Assembly (NCBI RefSeq): GCF_003001675.1
Contig: NZ_PVYW01000007.1
Coordinates: 248,001-312,000, forward strand
Origin: Cohnella sp. SGD-V74
GTDB lineage: Bacteria > Bacillota > Bacilli > Paenibacillales > Paenibacillaceae
DNA: 64,000 bases
Reading direction: 5' to 3'
The notes beneath the pieces were generated by a model. That model ran no database searches. It saw only the letters and a list, made by a program, of their open reading frames with translations, and was not told the origin of the DNA. Each line of letters starts with the position of its first letter. The stretch's first letter is position 1. Below, piece after piece: positions 8,294 through 16,251 of the stretch. A program made the position numbers and the translations under genes.

Positions 8294-9199
8294 CTAGTCC
8301 ATCTCATAATTTACTTTGTTTCCGAAAAATTTCATCTGCAGCAGCGTAACTGCAAACAACATAATGAATACGACCCAAGCCAGAGCGGAGGCGTATCCCA
8401 TCTCAAAGAACTTAAACCCATTCTGATAAACCCAGTAATAGATCACGCGCGTGGAGTCGCCGGGACCGCCGCTTGTTGTGGAGTAGATCAGGTCGAACAC
8501 TTGGAAGGAACCGATGACTGACATGATCGACACGAAAAATAAAGAAGGCGTGATCAAGGGCAGGGTGATTCGTGTCATGCGTCTCCAGGCGCCGGCTCCG
8601 TCAATGGTTGCGGCTTCATACAGATGGGAGGGAACCCCCTTCAAGCCTGCAAGCAGAATAACCATATTGAAGCCCACGCTTTTCCATATCGAAATGGCCG
8701 ACACCGAGAACAGGGCATATTTTTCATCCGACAACCAGCCTGCGCCTTGCAGATTCACGAGGCTGAGCACATAATTCAGAATGCCTAAATCAGTGTTCAG
8801 AATCCATCTCCAGATGACCGAAATAGAGATCATGGAGATGCCGACGGGCAGGAATATGGCTGCGCGATAGAGATTAACTCCCTTGATCGACTGATTCAGG
8901 AGCAGCGCGATAACAAAAGCCGCAGCAATTCCAAGAGGAATGGTCAATAAGGAAAACACGAACGTGTTTTTGAGAGACACCCAGAATTGCTGATCATGAA
9001 CCATCTTGTCCGTAAAATTGCTCAAGCCCACCCACCGGGGAGCATTGATCAAATCCCAATCGGTGAAGCTCATCAGCAGAGAAGTGAAGATCGGAACAAT
9101 TACAAAGACCAGCATTCCGAGCAGGTTGGGCGCGATGAATAAGTAGCCGTATGCAGATTCCGCCATACTCTTCTTCTTATTAGCCTTAGATTTTGACAT
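8294..9199 (-). CDS. CUT1 sugar ABC transporter permease, MalF type
   Basis: This 301-residue permease has a short basic N-terminus and six predicted membrane helices. The EAA loop is EAATIDGAGAWRRMTRI and is followed by LPLITPS, as in UgpA/AraP-like permeases. The ATG at 9199 follows AAAGGAG. Its stop directly abuts the start region of the MalG-type gene, so the two are translated together as partners of one transport channel. The binding protein gene lies just upstream (9272-10591). Confidence 0.9.
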   Translation of the reverse strand: MSKSKANKKKSMAESAYGYLFIAPNLLGMLVFVIVPIFTSLLMSFTDWDLINAPRWVGLSNFTDKMVHDQQFWVSLKNTFVFSLLTIPLGIAAAFVIALLLNQSIKGVNLYRAAIFLPVGISMISISVIWRWILNTDLGILNYVLSLVNLQGAGWLSDEKYALFSVSAISIWKSVGFNMVILLAGLKGVPSHLYEAATIDGAGAWRRMTRITLPLITPSLFFVSIMSVIGSFQVFDLIYSTTSGGPGDSTRVIYYWVYQNGFKFFEMGYASALAWVVFIMLFAVTLLQMKFFGNKVNYEMD

Positions 9200-9271
9200 G
9201 GCTGACTCCTTTGCGTTAAAAGCGTCAACTGGGGAACGGATCGTTCGCCCCCCAGCCCACTCCTTGCCTGT

Positions 9272-10591
9272 CTATTGGTTTAAGACTTTGTCGATTTCCG
9301 TCTTCGCTTTGCCGAGAGCATCCTCAACGCTGATCAGGTTGCGAAGCGCCGGATCGATCTCCCGCATAAAAATCTCATCGATGGTCTTGGACCATAGAGG
9401 ATGGAACGGAAGACTCTTGGCATTGCTCAACTGATCGAAGAAGACTTGCACATGCTCCTGCGGCTCTCCTTCAAGCAGCCACTTCCCGGAGTTCGTTACC
9501 GACTTCAGCACGGGCATGCCCAGACCGGTCGAGGAGTTGATCTCCTGAGCCGTTTGCGAGACATAGAACTTGATGAACTCAAACGCTTCCTTCGGATGCT
9601 CCGTATTCTTTGGCATTGCCAGCGTGACAAAAAGCAGCGGCGAGGAGCTTTCCGTTTTCTGCGGGAACGGCACGACTCCCCATTTTCCGGCCAACGGCTC
9701 CAGAGAATACGAAACCCAGCGACCTCCGGATACCATGGCGGCTTTGCCGGCAAGAAACATGTCGACGGTGCTCATGCCCGTTCCCTGCAACCCGTCGGGT
9801 GTCGGGGATACGCCGCCGTCTTTATACATCAAGCTCTTGTACCAGTCCAGCGCTTCGCTGATTTTCGGATCGTCAAGCATCATCGATTTACCGTCATCGC
9901 TAAGCAGCTTGCCGCCATTCTTGTAGATCGAAGTCATCAGCGGCCCCCACCACAGATCCTGCGCGAATCCGTACTGCTTCGATTTGCTGTCGCCCTCCGA
10001 AGTCAGCGCCTTGGCGGCTTTGTCGAAGTCGTCCCAGGTCCAGTCGACGGCCGGATAAGGAACATTCGCTTTATCGAACAGCTCTTTGTTGTAGTAGATC
10101 ATGTAAGGCGTCGCATCTTTAGGAAACGCCCACATGTGGCCGTCATTATACCCCATCGGGTCAAGCAGCGCCGGGAAGTAGTCGTTGAAGTCGATATTGT
10201 TCTCTTTTGCGAGCGGCAGCATATCCAGCAGCACGTTTTTTTTGACAAAGCTGCTGACTAGCGCCTCGCCAATATAGAAAACGTCAGGGGCATTGCCGCC
10301 GGCGATCTGGGTCAGGACGGACGCCGGGAAATCATTGGCGGAGCTGACGTGATCGAGAGTGACTTTAATGTTCGGATGCTCTTGTTCGAATGCGGCTTTG
10401 ATTTTTTCCTGTACGAGCTTCTCGTCCGGGGTTCCCCAGAAGGCGAACCGGATATTCACTTCTTTCGTCTCCGAGGCATTGCTTCCCGTTGCCGATGAAG
10501 CTGCCGGCGATTTGGAATCGTTCGAGTTGCCGCATGCGGTTGTTAGAAGCAGCGATAGAATAAGCGAAAGCGAAACGGTTGTTTTTCTCAT
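9272..10591 (-). CDS. Sugar-binding lipoprotein of the CUT1 importer
   Basis: The 439-residue protein starts with a lipoprotein signal (lipobox LTTAC, Cys20) followed by a Ser/Ala-rich linker, so it is anchored outside the membrane. The body fits the family 1 solute-binding fold, with the N-terminal strand IRFAFWGTPDE and the hinge motif MYYNKELF-like (MIYYNKELF). The start is well placed after AAGGGAGG. As first gene of the operon it presumably delivers the glycan fragment processed by the GH172 enzyme. A LacI-type operator (10688-10699) lies about 100 bases upstream of its start. Confidence 0.92.
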   Translation of the reverse strand: MRKTTVSLSLILSLLLTTACGNSNDSKSPAASSATGSNASETKEVNIRFAFWGTPDEKLVQEKIKAAFEQEHPNIKVTLDHVSSANDFPASVLTQIAGGNAPDVFYIGEALVSSFVKKNVLLDMLPLAKENNIDFNDYFPALLDPMGYNDGHMWAFPKDATPYMIYYNKELFDKANVPYPAVDWTWDDFDKAAKALTSEGDSKSKQYGFAQDLWWGPLMTSIYKNGGKLLSDDGKSMMLDDPKISEALDWYKSLMYKDGGVSPTPDGLQGTGMSTVDMFLAGKAAMVSGGRWVSYSLEPLAGKWGVVPFPQKTESSSPLLFVTLAMPKNTEHPKEAFEFIKFYVSQTAQEINSSTGLGMPVLKSVTNSGKWLLEGEPQEHVQVFFDQLSNAKSLPFHPLWSKTIDEIFMREIDPALRNLISVEDALGKAKTEIDKVLNQ

Positions 10592-10687
10592 GGATGTACC
10601 TCCCTTTTATTTGTACCAAGCGATAATGAGCATACGTAAACTTGTCTGAGCACCCCCTTCATTCTTGAAGTAAAAAATCAATTTTAC

Positions 10688-10699
10688 TTTACCGGTAAA
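10688..10699. promoter_or_regulatory. LacI-family operator upstream of the binding-protein operon
   Basis: TTTACCGGTAAA is a perfect 12-base palindrome. An identical copy lies at 10827-10838 and a one-mismatch copy at 14333-14344 in front of the local LacI gene. It lies in the intergenic region between the divergent binding-protein operon and the secreted enzyme. Confidence 0.8.
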
Positions 10700-10826
10700 A
10701 CCATACTATCACAGCATGTTAGCGATTACAATCCCTTTCTCTATGAAAAAACTTCAAAATTCGATATGGAAATTAAGAAAAAAAGGATTGTTCAATTGTA
10801 ATTGTTTGTAGTATCTTAAATGTATC

Positions 10827-10838
10827 TTTACCGGTAAA
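10827..10838. promoter_or_regulatory. LacI-family operator upstream of the secreted DUF6259-like enzyme
   Basis: This second perfect TTTACCGGTAAA ends 7 bases before the AAGGAGG of the gene starting at 10860. In that position a bound repressor would block transcription or clearance. The surrounding sequence is very A+T rich. Confidence 0.8.
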
Positions 10839-10859
10839 ATTAGTTAAGGAGGAATTACA

Positions 10860-13004
10860 ATGACCAACTCCTCAATTCGGGCGACCTTCCTCGTTATGGT
10901 AATGATCGTTTTGCTTCTGTCGAGTTTTCAGATGCCGCAGAATGTCTCGGCTGCTGTTAGCACTGTCTATTCCAACAGCGGCGGAACAATAACGTTGTCC
11001 AACACGTTAATCGAACTAAAATGGAAAACAACGAACGGTACGCTGATCGGACTTAAGAACAAAACCACCGGCACGCAGCATTTGGGCGGTACATTGGCCG
11101 GCAACTGGACGTTATTCGCGAATACGACGACGGACAACAAGTGGAACGCCTCGCTGGGAACGATGTTCAAAGGCCGCGACGCTGTGCTCAGCAGCGTTAA
11201 CGCCACCACGTTAAGCAACGGCATCCGGGTCGATCTGGCCTTCCACGGGGTCGGCGGAAAAAACATATCCGTTGTGCAGCACGTTACCGTCTACGATAAT
11301 GATCCGGTTTCACATTGGACAACGGAAGTGGCCAATAACGAACCGAACTCTACCGTTACGGCGGTAGTCAGTCCTCAGCTCACCGGAGTGCAAGCGCTTT
11401 CCGGAGAGTCGCTGATGTGGCCCTATAAAGAAGGGGAAATTTTCAGCAATCCCGGCACGTTCCTGCGCATGATGCAATATCCCGTCCCCGCTTCTATGCA
11501 GTGGATGAATCTGTACAATAACAATGAGGGCTTATATTATGCGGTGCTGGACACGACCGCTGCGTATAAGGAGTTTCGCTTCGGCTACGATGCCGGATTA
11601 GACCCTTCGGCCGGCTCGCCCAGACAGATGTCCGCCACCGTATGGCCGTTCGCCGAGACGAATGACAGCTATATTTCTCCGCAAGTCGACATTGGCGTAG
11701 CGAGCGAAGGGAGCTGGTATTGGGGCGCCGATCGCTATCGGGATTGGCTGATCCATACGGCTCAATGGGAGAAGGGCAAGCCGACCAAAGCCATGGAACT
11801 GGACGCATGGTATATGGGCAATGTCAAAGCGTATAACGGTTCGATTAACCTGAATTACAGTGATTTGCCCGGTTATATTCAGAATGTCGATTCCAAGGGC
11901 ATTCATAATCTGGAGGTAACGGGGTGGCATGTCGACGGCTTTGACAGCTATTATCCCGATTATTACACCCTGTCGGCGGCCGGCGGGGATACCGGATTGG
12001 AGGATGCGGTCGCCGACATTCATGCCAACGGGGACAATATCTTCTTCTACATTAACAACCACATTGCGGATATCGGCAGCGACTGGTACGCCAGCAATGC
12101 CGGGGTCGCCAATTTGCAGAAGGTCGACGGGACTTATTTCCCGGAGAGCTACGGGAACGGAAGAAGCTTTTACGCGATGTCGCCCCATTCCTCGGCATGG
12201 ATTAACCAATTGAAGGATAGAGCCAACTTTTTGCGCGATATTGGCGCAGACGGCATCTGGTGGGATCAGATGGCCGAAATGGACGCGGTGCTGGATTACA
12301 ACTCTGCCGCCGGTCATTCATCGCCCGCCACTTCTTTTTCGGAAGGCTACAAGCTGATGATGGATACGATTCATTGGGACTTCAGCAATCACGGCGCCAA
12401 TACCGATTACGTGTTTGCGATGGAGGGAGTAAACGACTATTACAGCTTATTTGCAGACATGAACGGAATGATGTGGGGCAGGTCTCTCGGGTACGTGCCG
12501 CAGCAAGCTCCGCAGGTAACGCGTTATACGATCCCGGCGAAATTCCTCGGCTTGCCGACGTCCGGCAAAGCCAGCGGCAGTCTCGACGAATACGCCTGGG
12601 CGTTCACGATGGGCAATCCGCTGCTGATCGACACGGCGACGCCGAATGCCAATGTGTTCCCGCGCTATACCGATATTTACAAGAGCGAGCCGACCATTTA
12701 TTTTTACGGTACGTACAAAGACGAGCGGGGACTATCGCTGTCTAACTCAAATATCAAGGGGACAACAATTGTAGGTGAAAATCAGGACAGGCTGGGCATT
12801 CAATTGCGTAATTTAAGCTCTGTCTCCCAGACGGTCACCGTGACGTTGGATTACGCTAAGCTCGGACTGTCGGGCAGCGCTGTGAGCTCGGTTGTCAACA
12901 TCGAAGGCGGAGCCGCCGTTGCCTACACGACAAGCACTAATTCCGTATCCTTCACAATCACGATTCCGGCGAATGATGTGAAAGCTCTCAAGGTATCGTT
13001 CTGA
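10860..13004 (+). CDS. Secreted DUF6259-like putative glycoside hydrolase
   Basis: The 714-residue protein begins with a Sec signal peptide cut after about residue 31 (MPQNVSA). An N-terminal beta-sandwich region (about 35-270) resembles the supersandwich of clan GH-D and related enzymes. A TIM-barrel-like region follows, with acidic motifs GWHVDGFDSYYPDY and GADGIWWDQMAEMD that look like strand-end catalytic sites. A C-terminal beta domain of about 100 residues closes the protein. I think of DUF6259 from the overall pattern, but substrate and catalytic residues are not established. AAGGAGG precedes the ATG. It is divergent from the importer/GH172 operon and shares its operator, so it probably makes the extracellular fragments that are then imported. 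Confidence 0.72.
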   Translation: MTNSSIRATFLVMVMIVLLLSSFQMPQNVSAAVSTVYSNSGGTITLSNTLIELKWKTTNGTLIGLKNKTTGTQHLGGTLAGNWTLFANTTTDNKWNASLGTMFKGRDAVLSSVNATTLSNGIRVDLAFHGVGGKNISVVQHVTVYDNDPVSHWTTEVANNEPNSTVTAVVSPQLTGVQALSGESLMWPYKEGEIFSNPGTFLRMMQYPVPASMQWMNLYNNNEGLYYAVLDTTAAYKEFRFGYDAGLDPSAGSPRQMSATVWPFAETNDSYISPQVDIGVASEGSWYWGADRYRDWLIHTAQWEKGKPTKAMELDAWYMGNVKAYNGSINLNYSDLPGYIQNVDSKGIHNLEVTGWHVDGFDSYYPDYYTLSAAGGDTGLEDAVADIHANGDNIFFYINNHIADIGSDWYASNAGVANLQKVDGTYFPESYGNGRSFYAMSPHSSAWINQLKDRANFLRDIGADGIWWDQMAEMDAVLDYNSAAGHSSPATSFSEGYKLMMDTIHWDFSNHGANTDYVFAMEGVNDYYSLFADMNGMMWGRSLGYVPQQAPQVTRYTIPAKFLGLPTSGKASGSLDEYAWAFTMGNPLLIDTATPNANVFPRYTDIYKSEPTIYFYGTYKDERGLSLSNSNIKGTTIVGENQDRLGIQLRNLSSVSQTVTVTLDYAKLGLSGSAVSSVVNIEGGAAVAYTTSTNSVSFTITIPANDVKALKVSF

Positions 13005-13014
13005 CAAGTGAAGA

Positions 13015-13233
13015 GGGGCTGTCCCATAAGCGCGACAAGTTGCTGTGAAAGATAATCGATACGAAAGGTAAAAAGAGGTATGTACCTCCTGTAGATGCCT
13101 CATACGCTCCTGAAATCACCTTGTCACGGGTTTACCCATTCAGATTTCAGGAGCGTATAGCATCGGAAGGAGGTACATACCCCTTCTTTTTTTTATCGAT
13201 CATCTTAAGTTGCTTGGCTTATGGGACAGCCCC
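13015..13233. mobile_element. MITE-like long inverted-repeat element (219 bp)
   Basis: The outer 17 bases, GGGGCTGTCCCATAAGC at 13015-13031, are exactly mirrored at 13217-13233. Imperfect complementarity continues inward for about 100 bases on each side (shared ATCGAT, GGTATGTACCTCCT, ATACGCTCCTGAAATC blocks) around a loop of about 20 bases. It encodes nothing. It starts 11 bases after the stop of the secreted enzyme and ends 17 bases before the convergent LacI stop. The inner arm next to eight T residues (around 13185-13198) probably serves both genes as terminator. No clear target-site duplication was seen. The ends look like those of the IS1182-type elements common in this group, but that is from memory. 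Confidence 0.75.
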
Positions 13234-13250
13234 TTTATCGTATTCACTTG

Positions 13251-14315
13251 CTATTTGCGCGATGAATCCGTTAATGCCGCGGCGGATTCCCGGATGACCA
13301 ACTCGGGCTTAAGGCGGATTTTCACATATTCCGATTGCGGGAGGATTCCTTCTATTTTGTCCAGCAAGACTTGACATGCCTTTCTGCCCATCTCCTGAAT
13401 CGGGGTAGCTACCGTAGTTAACGGAGGGTCGATGACGGAGCCCAGATAGACGCCTTCATAGCCGACGACGGAGATATCGTCGGGGATGGTCAGCCCGAGT
13501 CTCTTGACTGCAATGTAGATGAAGGAGGCCAGAATATCGTTGCAGGCGAACAAGGCTGTCGGGCGATTCGGACCTGTCAGAATGTCGATAAACGTCTGGT
13601 TGTTCTCCAGAATCTCGGACGCGACAAATTCGTTGGAAGAGAACAGATTGAAGGAGATCAGATTGTTTTCCTTGTAAGGGAGCTCTCGGTCGCGAAGCGC
13701 TTGAATATACCCCATTTTGCGTTCTTTGACCTCGGACGATTGCTCCAGATAGCTGTCGTAGACGAAGGCGATGTCCTTGTGCCCCAGATCGATCAAATAT
13801 TCCGTCATGGCGTACGCGCCGTTGTAGTCGTCGCACACGACGTAGTCGCTGTCCAGAGTTTCGAAATATTTGGTGTACAGCACGAACGGCACACCTTGCT
13901 TCTGAAGGGCGGCATAGGTTGAGGGCTCGCCGCAATGAAAAATAAGAAAGCCTTCCGTCTGCATGCGAGTAAACTTCTCTATCATTGCGCGTTCCAGCTC
14001 CAAATCGCGTTCCAACGGTACCATAGACACGATATATCCCCGCTTCAAGGCATAGGGAATAACGCCTTTGACAAATTGGTGCTGGTAATCGTCGTGCAGG
14101 AATCCGCCGATCATAATGGTCAGATTGTACGACTTTCCGTGAATCAGTCCTTTGGCCATATGGTTTGGCGTATAGTCGAGTTCTGCTGCAATTTGCCTGA
14201 TTTTCTGCTGCATGGCTGCGCTAATGGATGAATCCGCCCGCAAGGCTAACGATACGGTCATCTTCGAAACCCCGGCAACCTTCGCTATATCAGTGAGTGT
14301 TACACGCTTCTTAAT
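13251..14315 (-). CDS. LacI-family repressor of the GH172/DUF6259 cassette (apparent ATT start)
   Basis: The protein of about 354 residues has a LacI helix-turn-helix (VTLTDIAKVAGVSKMTVS, residues about 5-22) and a periplasmic-binding-like sugar-sensing domain (about 60-345). The first ATG in frame (14261) lies inside the recognition helix and would destroy it. Upstream there is no ATG, GTG or TTG before an in-frame TAA. The only plausible start is ATT at 14315, 8 bases after GGAGG (14324-14328). A palindrome at 14333-14344 lies just upstream of this ribosome binding site, suggesting autoregulation. Identical palindromes stand before the two neighbouring operons, which are thus its likely targets. 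A sequencing error at the start codon is the alternative. Confidence 0.88.
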   Translation of the reverse strand: MKKRVTLTDIAKVAGVSKMTVSLALRADSSISAAMQQKIRQIAAELDYTPNHMAKGLIHGKSYNLTIMIGGFLHDDYQHQFVKGVIPYALKRGYIVSMVPLERDLELERAMIEKFTRMQTEGFLIFHCGEPSTYAALQKQGVPFVLYTKYFETLDSDYVVCDDYNGAYAMTEYLIDLGHKDIAFVYDSYLEQSSEVKERKMGYIQALRDRELPYKENNLISFNLFSSNEFVASEILENNQTFIDILTGPNRPTALFACNDILASFIYIAVKRLGLTIPDDISVVGYEGVYLGSVIDPPLTTVATPIQEMGRKACQVLLDKIEGILPQSEYVKIRLKPELVIRESAAALTDSSRK

Positions 14316-14332
14316 GGATAACGCCTCCGAAC

Positions 14333-14344
14333 TTTATCGGTAAA
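14333..14344. promoter_or_regulatory. LacI operator (autoregulation) upstream of the regulator gene
   Basis: TTTATCGGTAAA matches TTTACCGGTAAA at 11 of 12 positions. It ends 5 bases upstream of the regulator's GGAGG, when read on the minus strand. Confidence 0.7.
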
Positions 14345-14502
14345 TTCTCTTGTAAGTAATAGTATATCCAAACTCGACTCTAACGTCTAATCGGATCTCC
14401 GACGACGCAAAATACAAACTAACGAAGAGCGGTATCGGTCCTGCCTCCGCTTTTCAAAAACTCCCCATCTGTGGTATGAATAGTACATTCGGGGGTGCCT
14501 CT

Positions 14503-16245
14503 ATGAAACTGCGGGTGAACGGCAAGGCCAAATGGTATGTTTACCAGAAAATCGTCATGATATTTATCGTGTTTCTCGTGCCTCTTATCATCCTGAATAT
14601 ATGGGTTAATTACCGGGGAATGTCTTTCTCGAAAAATACGATTTTGGATTCCGCGGCTGCAAGCGCTTCCTTCTATGCCGAGCAATTGGACAAGGAGATG
14701 TACTTCATTCGCAACCAGCAATTGCGCTTGCTTAACGAGCAGGAGCTGCAGAAGCTTAGCTTCCGCGGAGGGAAGCTGGAGAAGTACGAGGAGGTTGAAC
14801 TGATCGAGCAGGTGAGAACCGGCCTGATGCCGGTGGCAGACAGGAGCGAATACGTCGTCAACGCCGGCGTCTATGTCGCTTCCATCGGCAAAACCATTTC
14901 CGGCGCGAGCGGCGTGACGGACATTCCCAATCCGGAATACGAGCTGGTCTCCTTACTGCTGAAGCAAACGCCCAAGCCGTCGTTCTATCAGGCGGGAGAC
15001 CGGCTCTTCTTCATCGAAACGGAGAACAACGCGGAGATCTGGTCCTACATCGAAATTTCCAAAGCGAAGCTGGCAGAGGAGCTGCGCCAGATCGTTTCCC
15101 TGTACCGGGAATCCGAAGTGTTCTTGGGAAGTCCGGAGCTGGGCAGCGTACTGTCCACTGCGCAGGACGACAAATCCTCCAAACGGGAGTCGCTTCTCAT
15201 ACGGGACGACGAGGCGGTCACCGGCGACAACAGTCCCGAATCGCGAAATGTGGACGGCACCCGGTACTTCGTGGCGCATCAGCCGGTCAGCTCGCTCAAG
15301 CTGTCTCTGACGATGTACGTGAACCAGAACGAGTTGACCCGTCCGCTGAGTCAATTCAATTTGTCGTTCTACATTTTGTTCGGCATCGTCGTCCTCATTT
15401 TGGTGCTGTATTCCTTCTCGATCCACGTCATGATCCACAGGCCGTTGTCCAACCTCGTCAAAGCGTTCCGCATGATCGAGACGGACAATCTGGACCTGGT
15501 CATCGAATCCAAGACGAAGGACGAATTCCATTATCTGTTTCAGAGCTTCAACCGGATGGTGACCCGTCTCCAGCGTTCGATCAAGGACAACTACGAGAAG
15601 AAGATCGCATTGCAGCGCTCGGAGCTGAAGCAGCTCCAATCGCAGATCAATCCTCACTTTCTCTACAACAGCTTCTTCAACATCTACATGCTGTGCAAGG
15701 TCGACGACTCCGAGAGCGCAGCCGAGCTGTCCCAACGGCTCGGAAGCTATTACCAATACATCACGAGAAGCGGCTCGGACGAAGTGCTGCTGGAGAAAGA
15801 GTACAAGCATGCGCTCGATTACTGCGAAATTCAATGTATCCGCTTCTCCAACCGCATCTCTTACGTCTATGACGAAATTCCGGATTCGCTGCAAGGCGTT
15901 CACGTCCCCAGGCTGATCATCCAGCCGATCGTCGAGAACGTATTCGACCACGCCTTCGAAGACGGAGCGGAAGACGGGATGGTGTATATCGGCGTCGCGC
16001 ATGAAGACGGACGCGTGCGAATCGTCGTGGAGGATAACGGCCTGCTGCTGACGGACGCCCGTCTGGAGCAGCTGCGGGAGGGACTGTCGTGGAAGTCCAG
16101 GAAGGACGAAACGACCGGACTGATCAACGTCCATAACCGTCTGGCGTTAAAATACGGCGCGCGCAGCGGCTTGTTCTTATCCCGAAGCGCATACGGAGGA
16201 CTCAAGGTCGAGATGGTCGTGGATTTGACAAAGAAAGGGGACTGA
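14503..16245 (+). CDS. Sensor histidine kinase, YesM/LytS type
   Basis: The 580-residue membrane kinase has TM1 at about residues 12-32, an extracellular sensor region to about 280, TM2 (FYILFGIVVLILVLYSF), a HAMP linker, and the His_kinase domain with the phosphorylated His in INPHFLYNSF. The HATPase part shows the N-box VENVFDHAF, but the G1 box reads DNGLLL instead of the usual DNGxG, an oddity worth noting. I chose ATG 14503 after GGGGGTG; ATG 14476 has no good ribosome binding site. The response regulator follows after 6 bases. The pair precedes a CUT1 importer, so it probably senses an extracellular saccharide through or with the binding protein. Confidence 0.9.
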   Translation: MKLRVNGKAKWYVYQKIVMIFIVFLVPLIILNIWVNYRGMSFSKNTILDSAAASASFYAEQLDKEMYFIRNQQLRLLNEQELQKLSFRGGKLEKYEEVELIEQVRTGLMPVADRSEYVVNAGVYVASIGKTISGASGVTDIPNPEYELVSLLLKQTPKPSFYQAGDRLFFIETENNAEIWSYIEISKAKLAEELRQIVSLYRESEVFLGSPELGSVLSTAQDDKSSKRESLLIRDDEAVTGDNSPESRNVDGTRYFVAHQPVSSLKLSLTMYVNQNELTRPLSQFNLSFYILFGIVVLILVLYSFSIHVMIHRPLSNLVKAFRMIETDNLDLVIESKTKDEFHYLFQSFNRMVTRLQRSIKDNYEKKIALQRSELKQLQSQINPHFLYNSFFNIYMLCKVDDSESAAELSQRLGSYYQYITRSGSDEVLLEKEYKHALDYCEIQCIRFSNRISYVYDEIPDSLQGVHVPRLIIQPIVENVFDHAFEDGAEDGMVYIGVAHEDGRVRIVVEDNGLLLTDARLEQLREGLSWKSRKDETTGLINVHNRLALKYGARSGLFLSRSAYGGLKVEMVVDLTKKGD

Positions 16246-16251
16246 TCGCTC

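Noticed and set aside
13015..13233. Complete insertion sequence or small RNA gene
   Set aside because: At 219 bases it cannot encode a transposase and no promoter was seen; the mirror-image ends fit a MITE-like element better.
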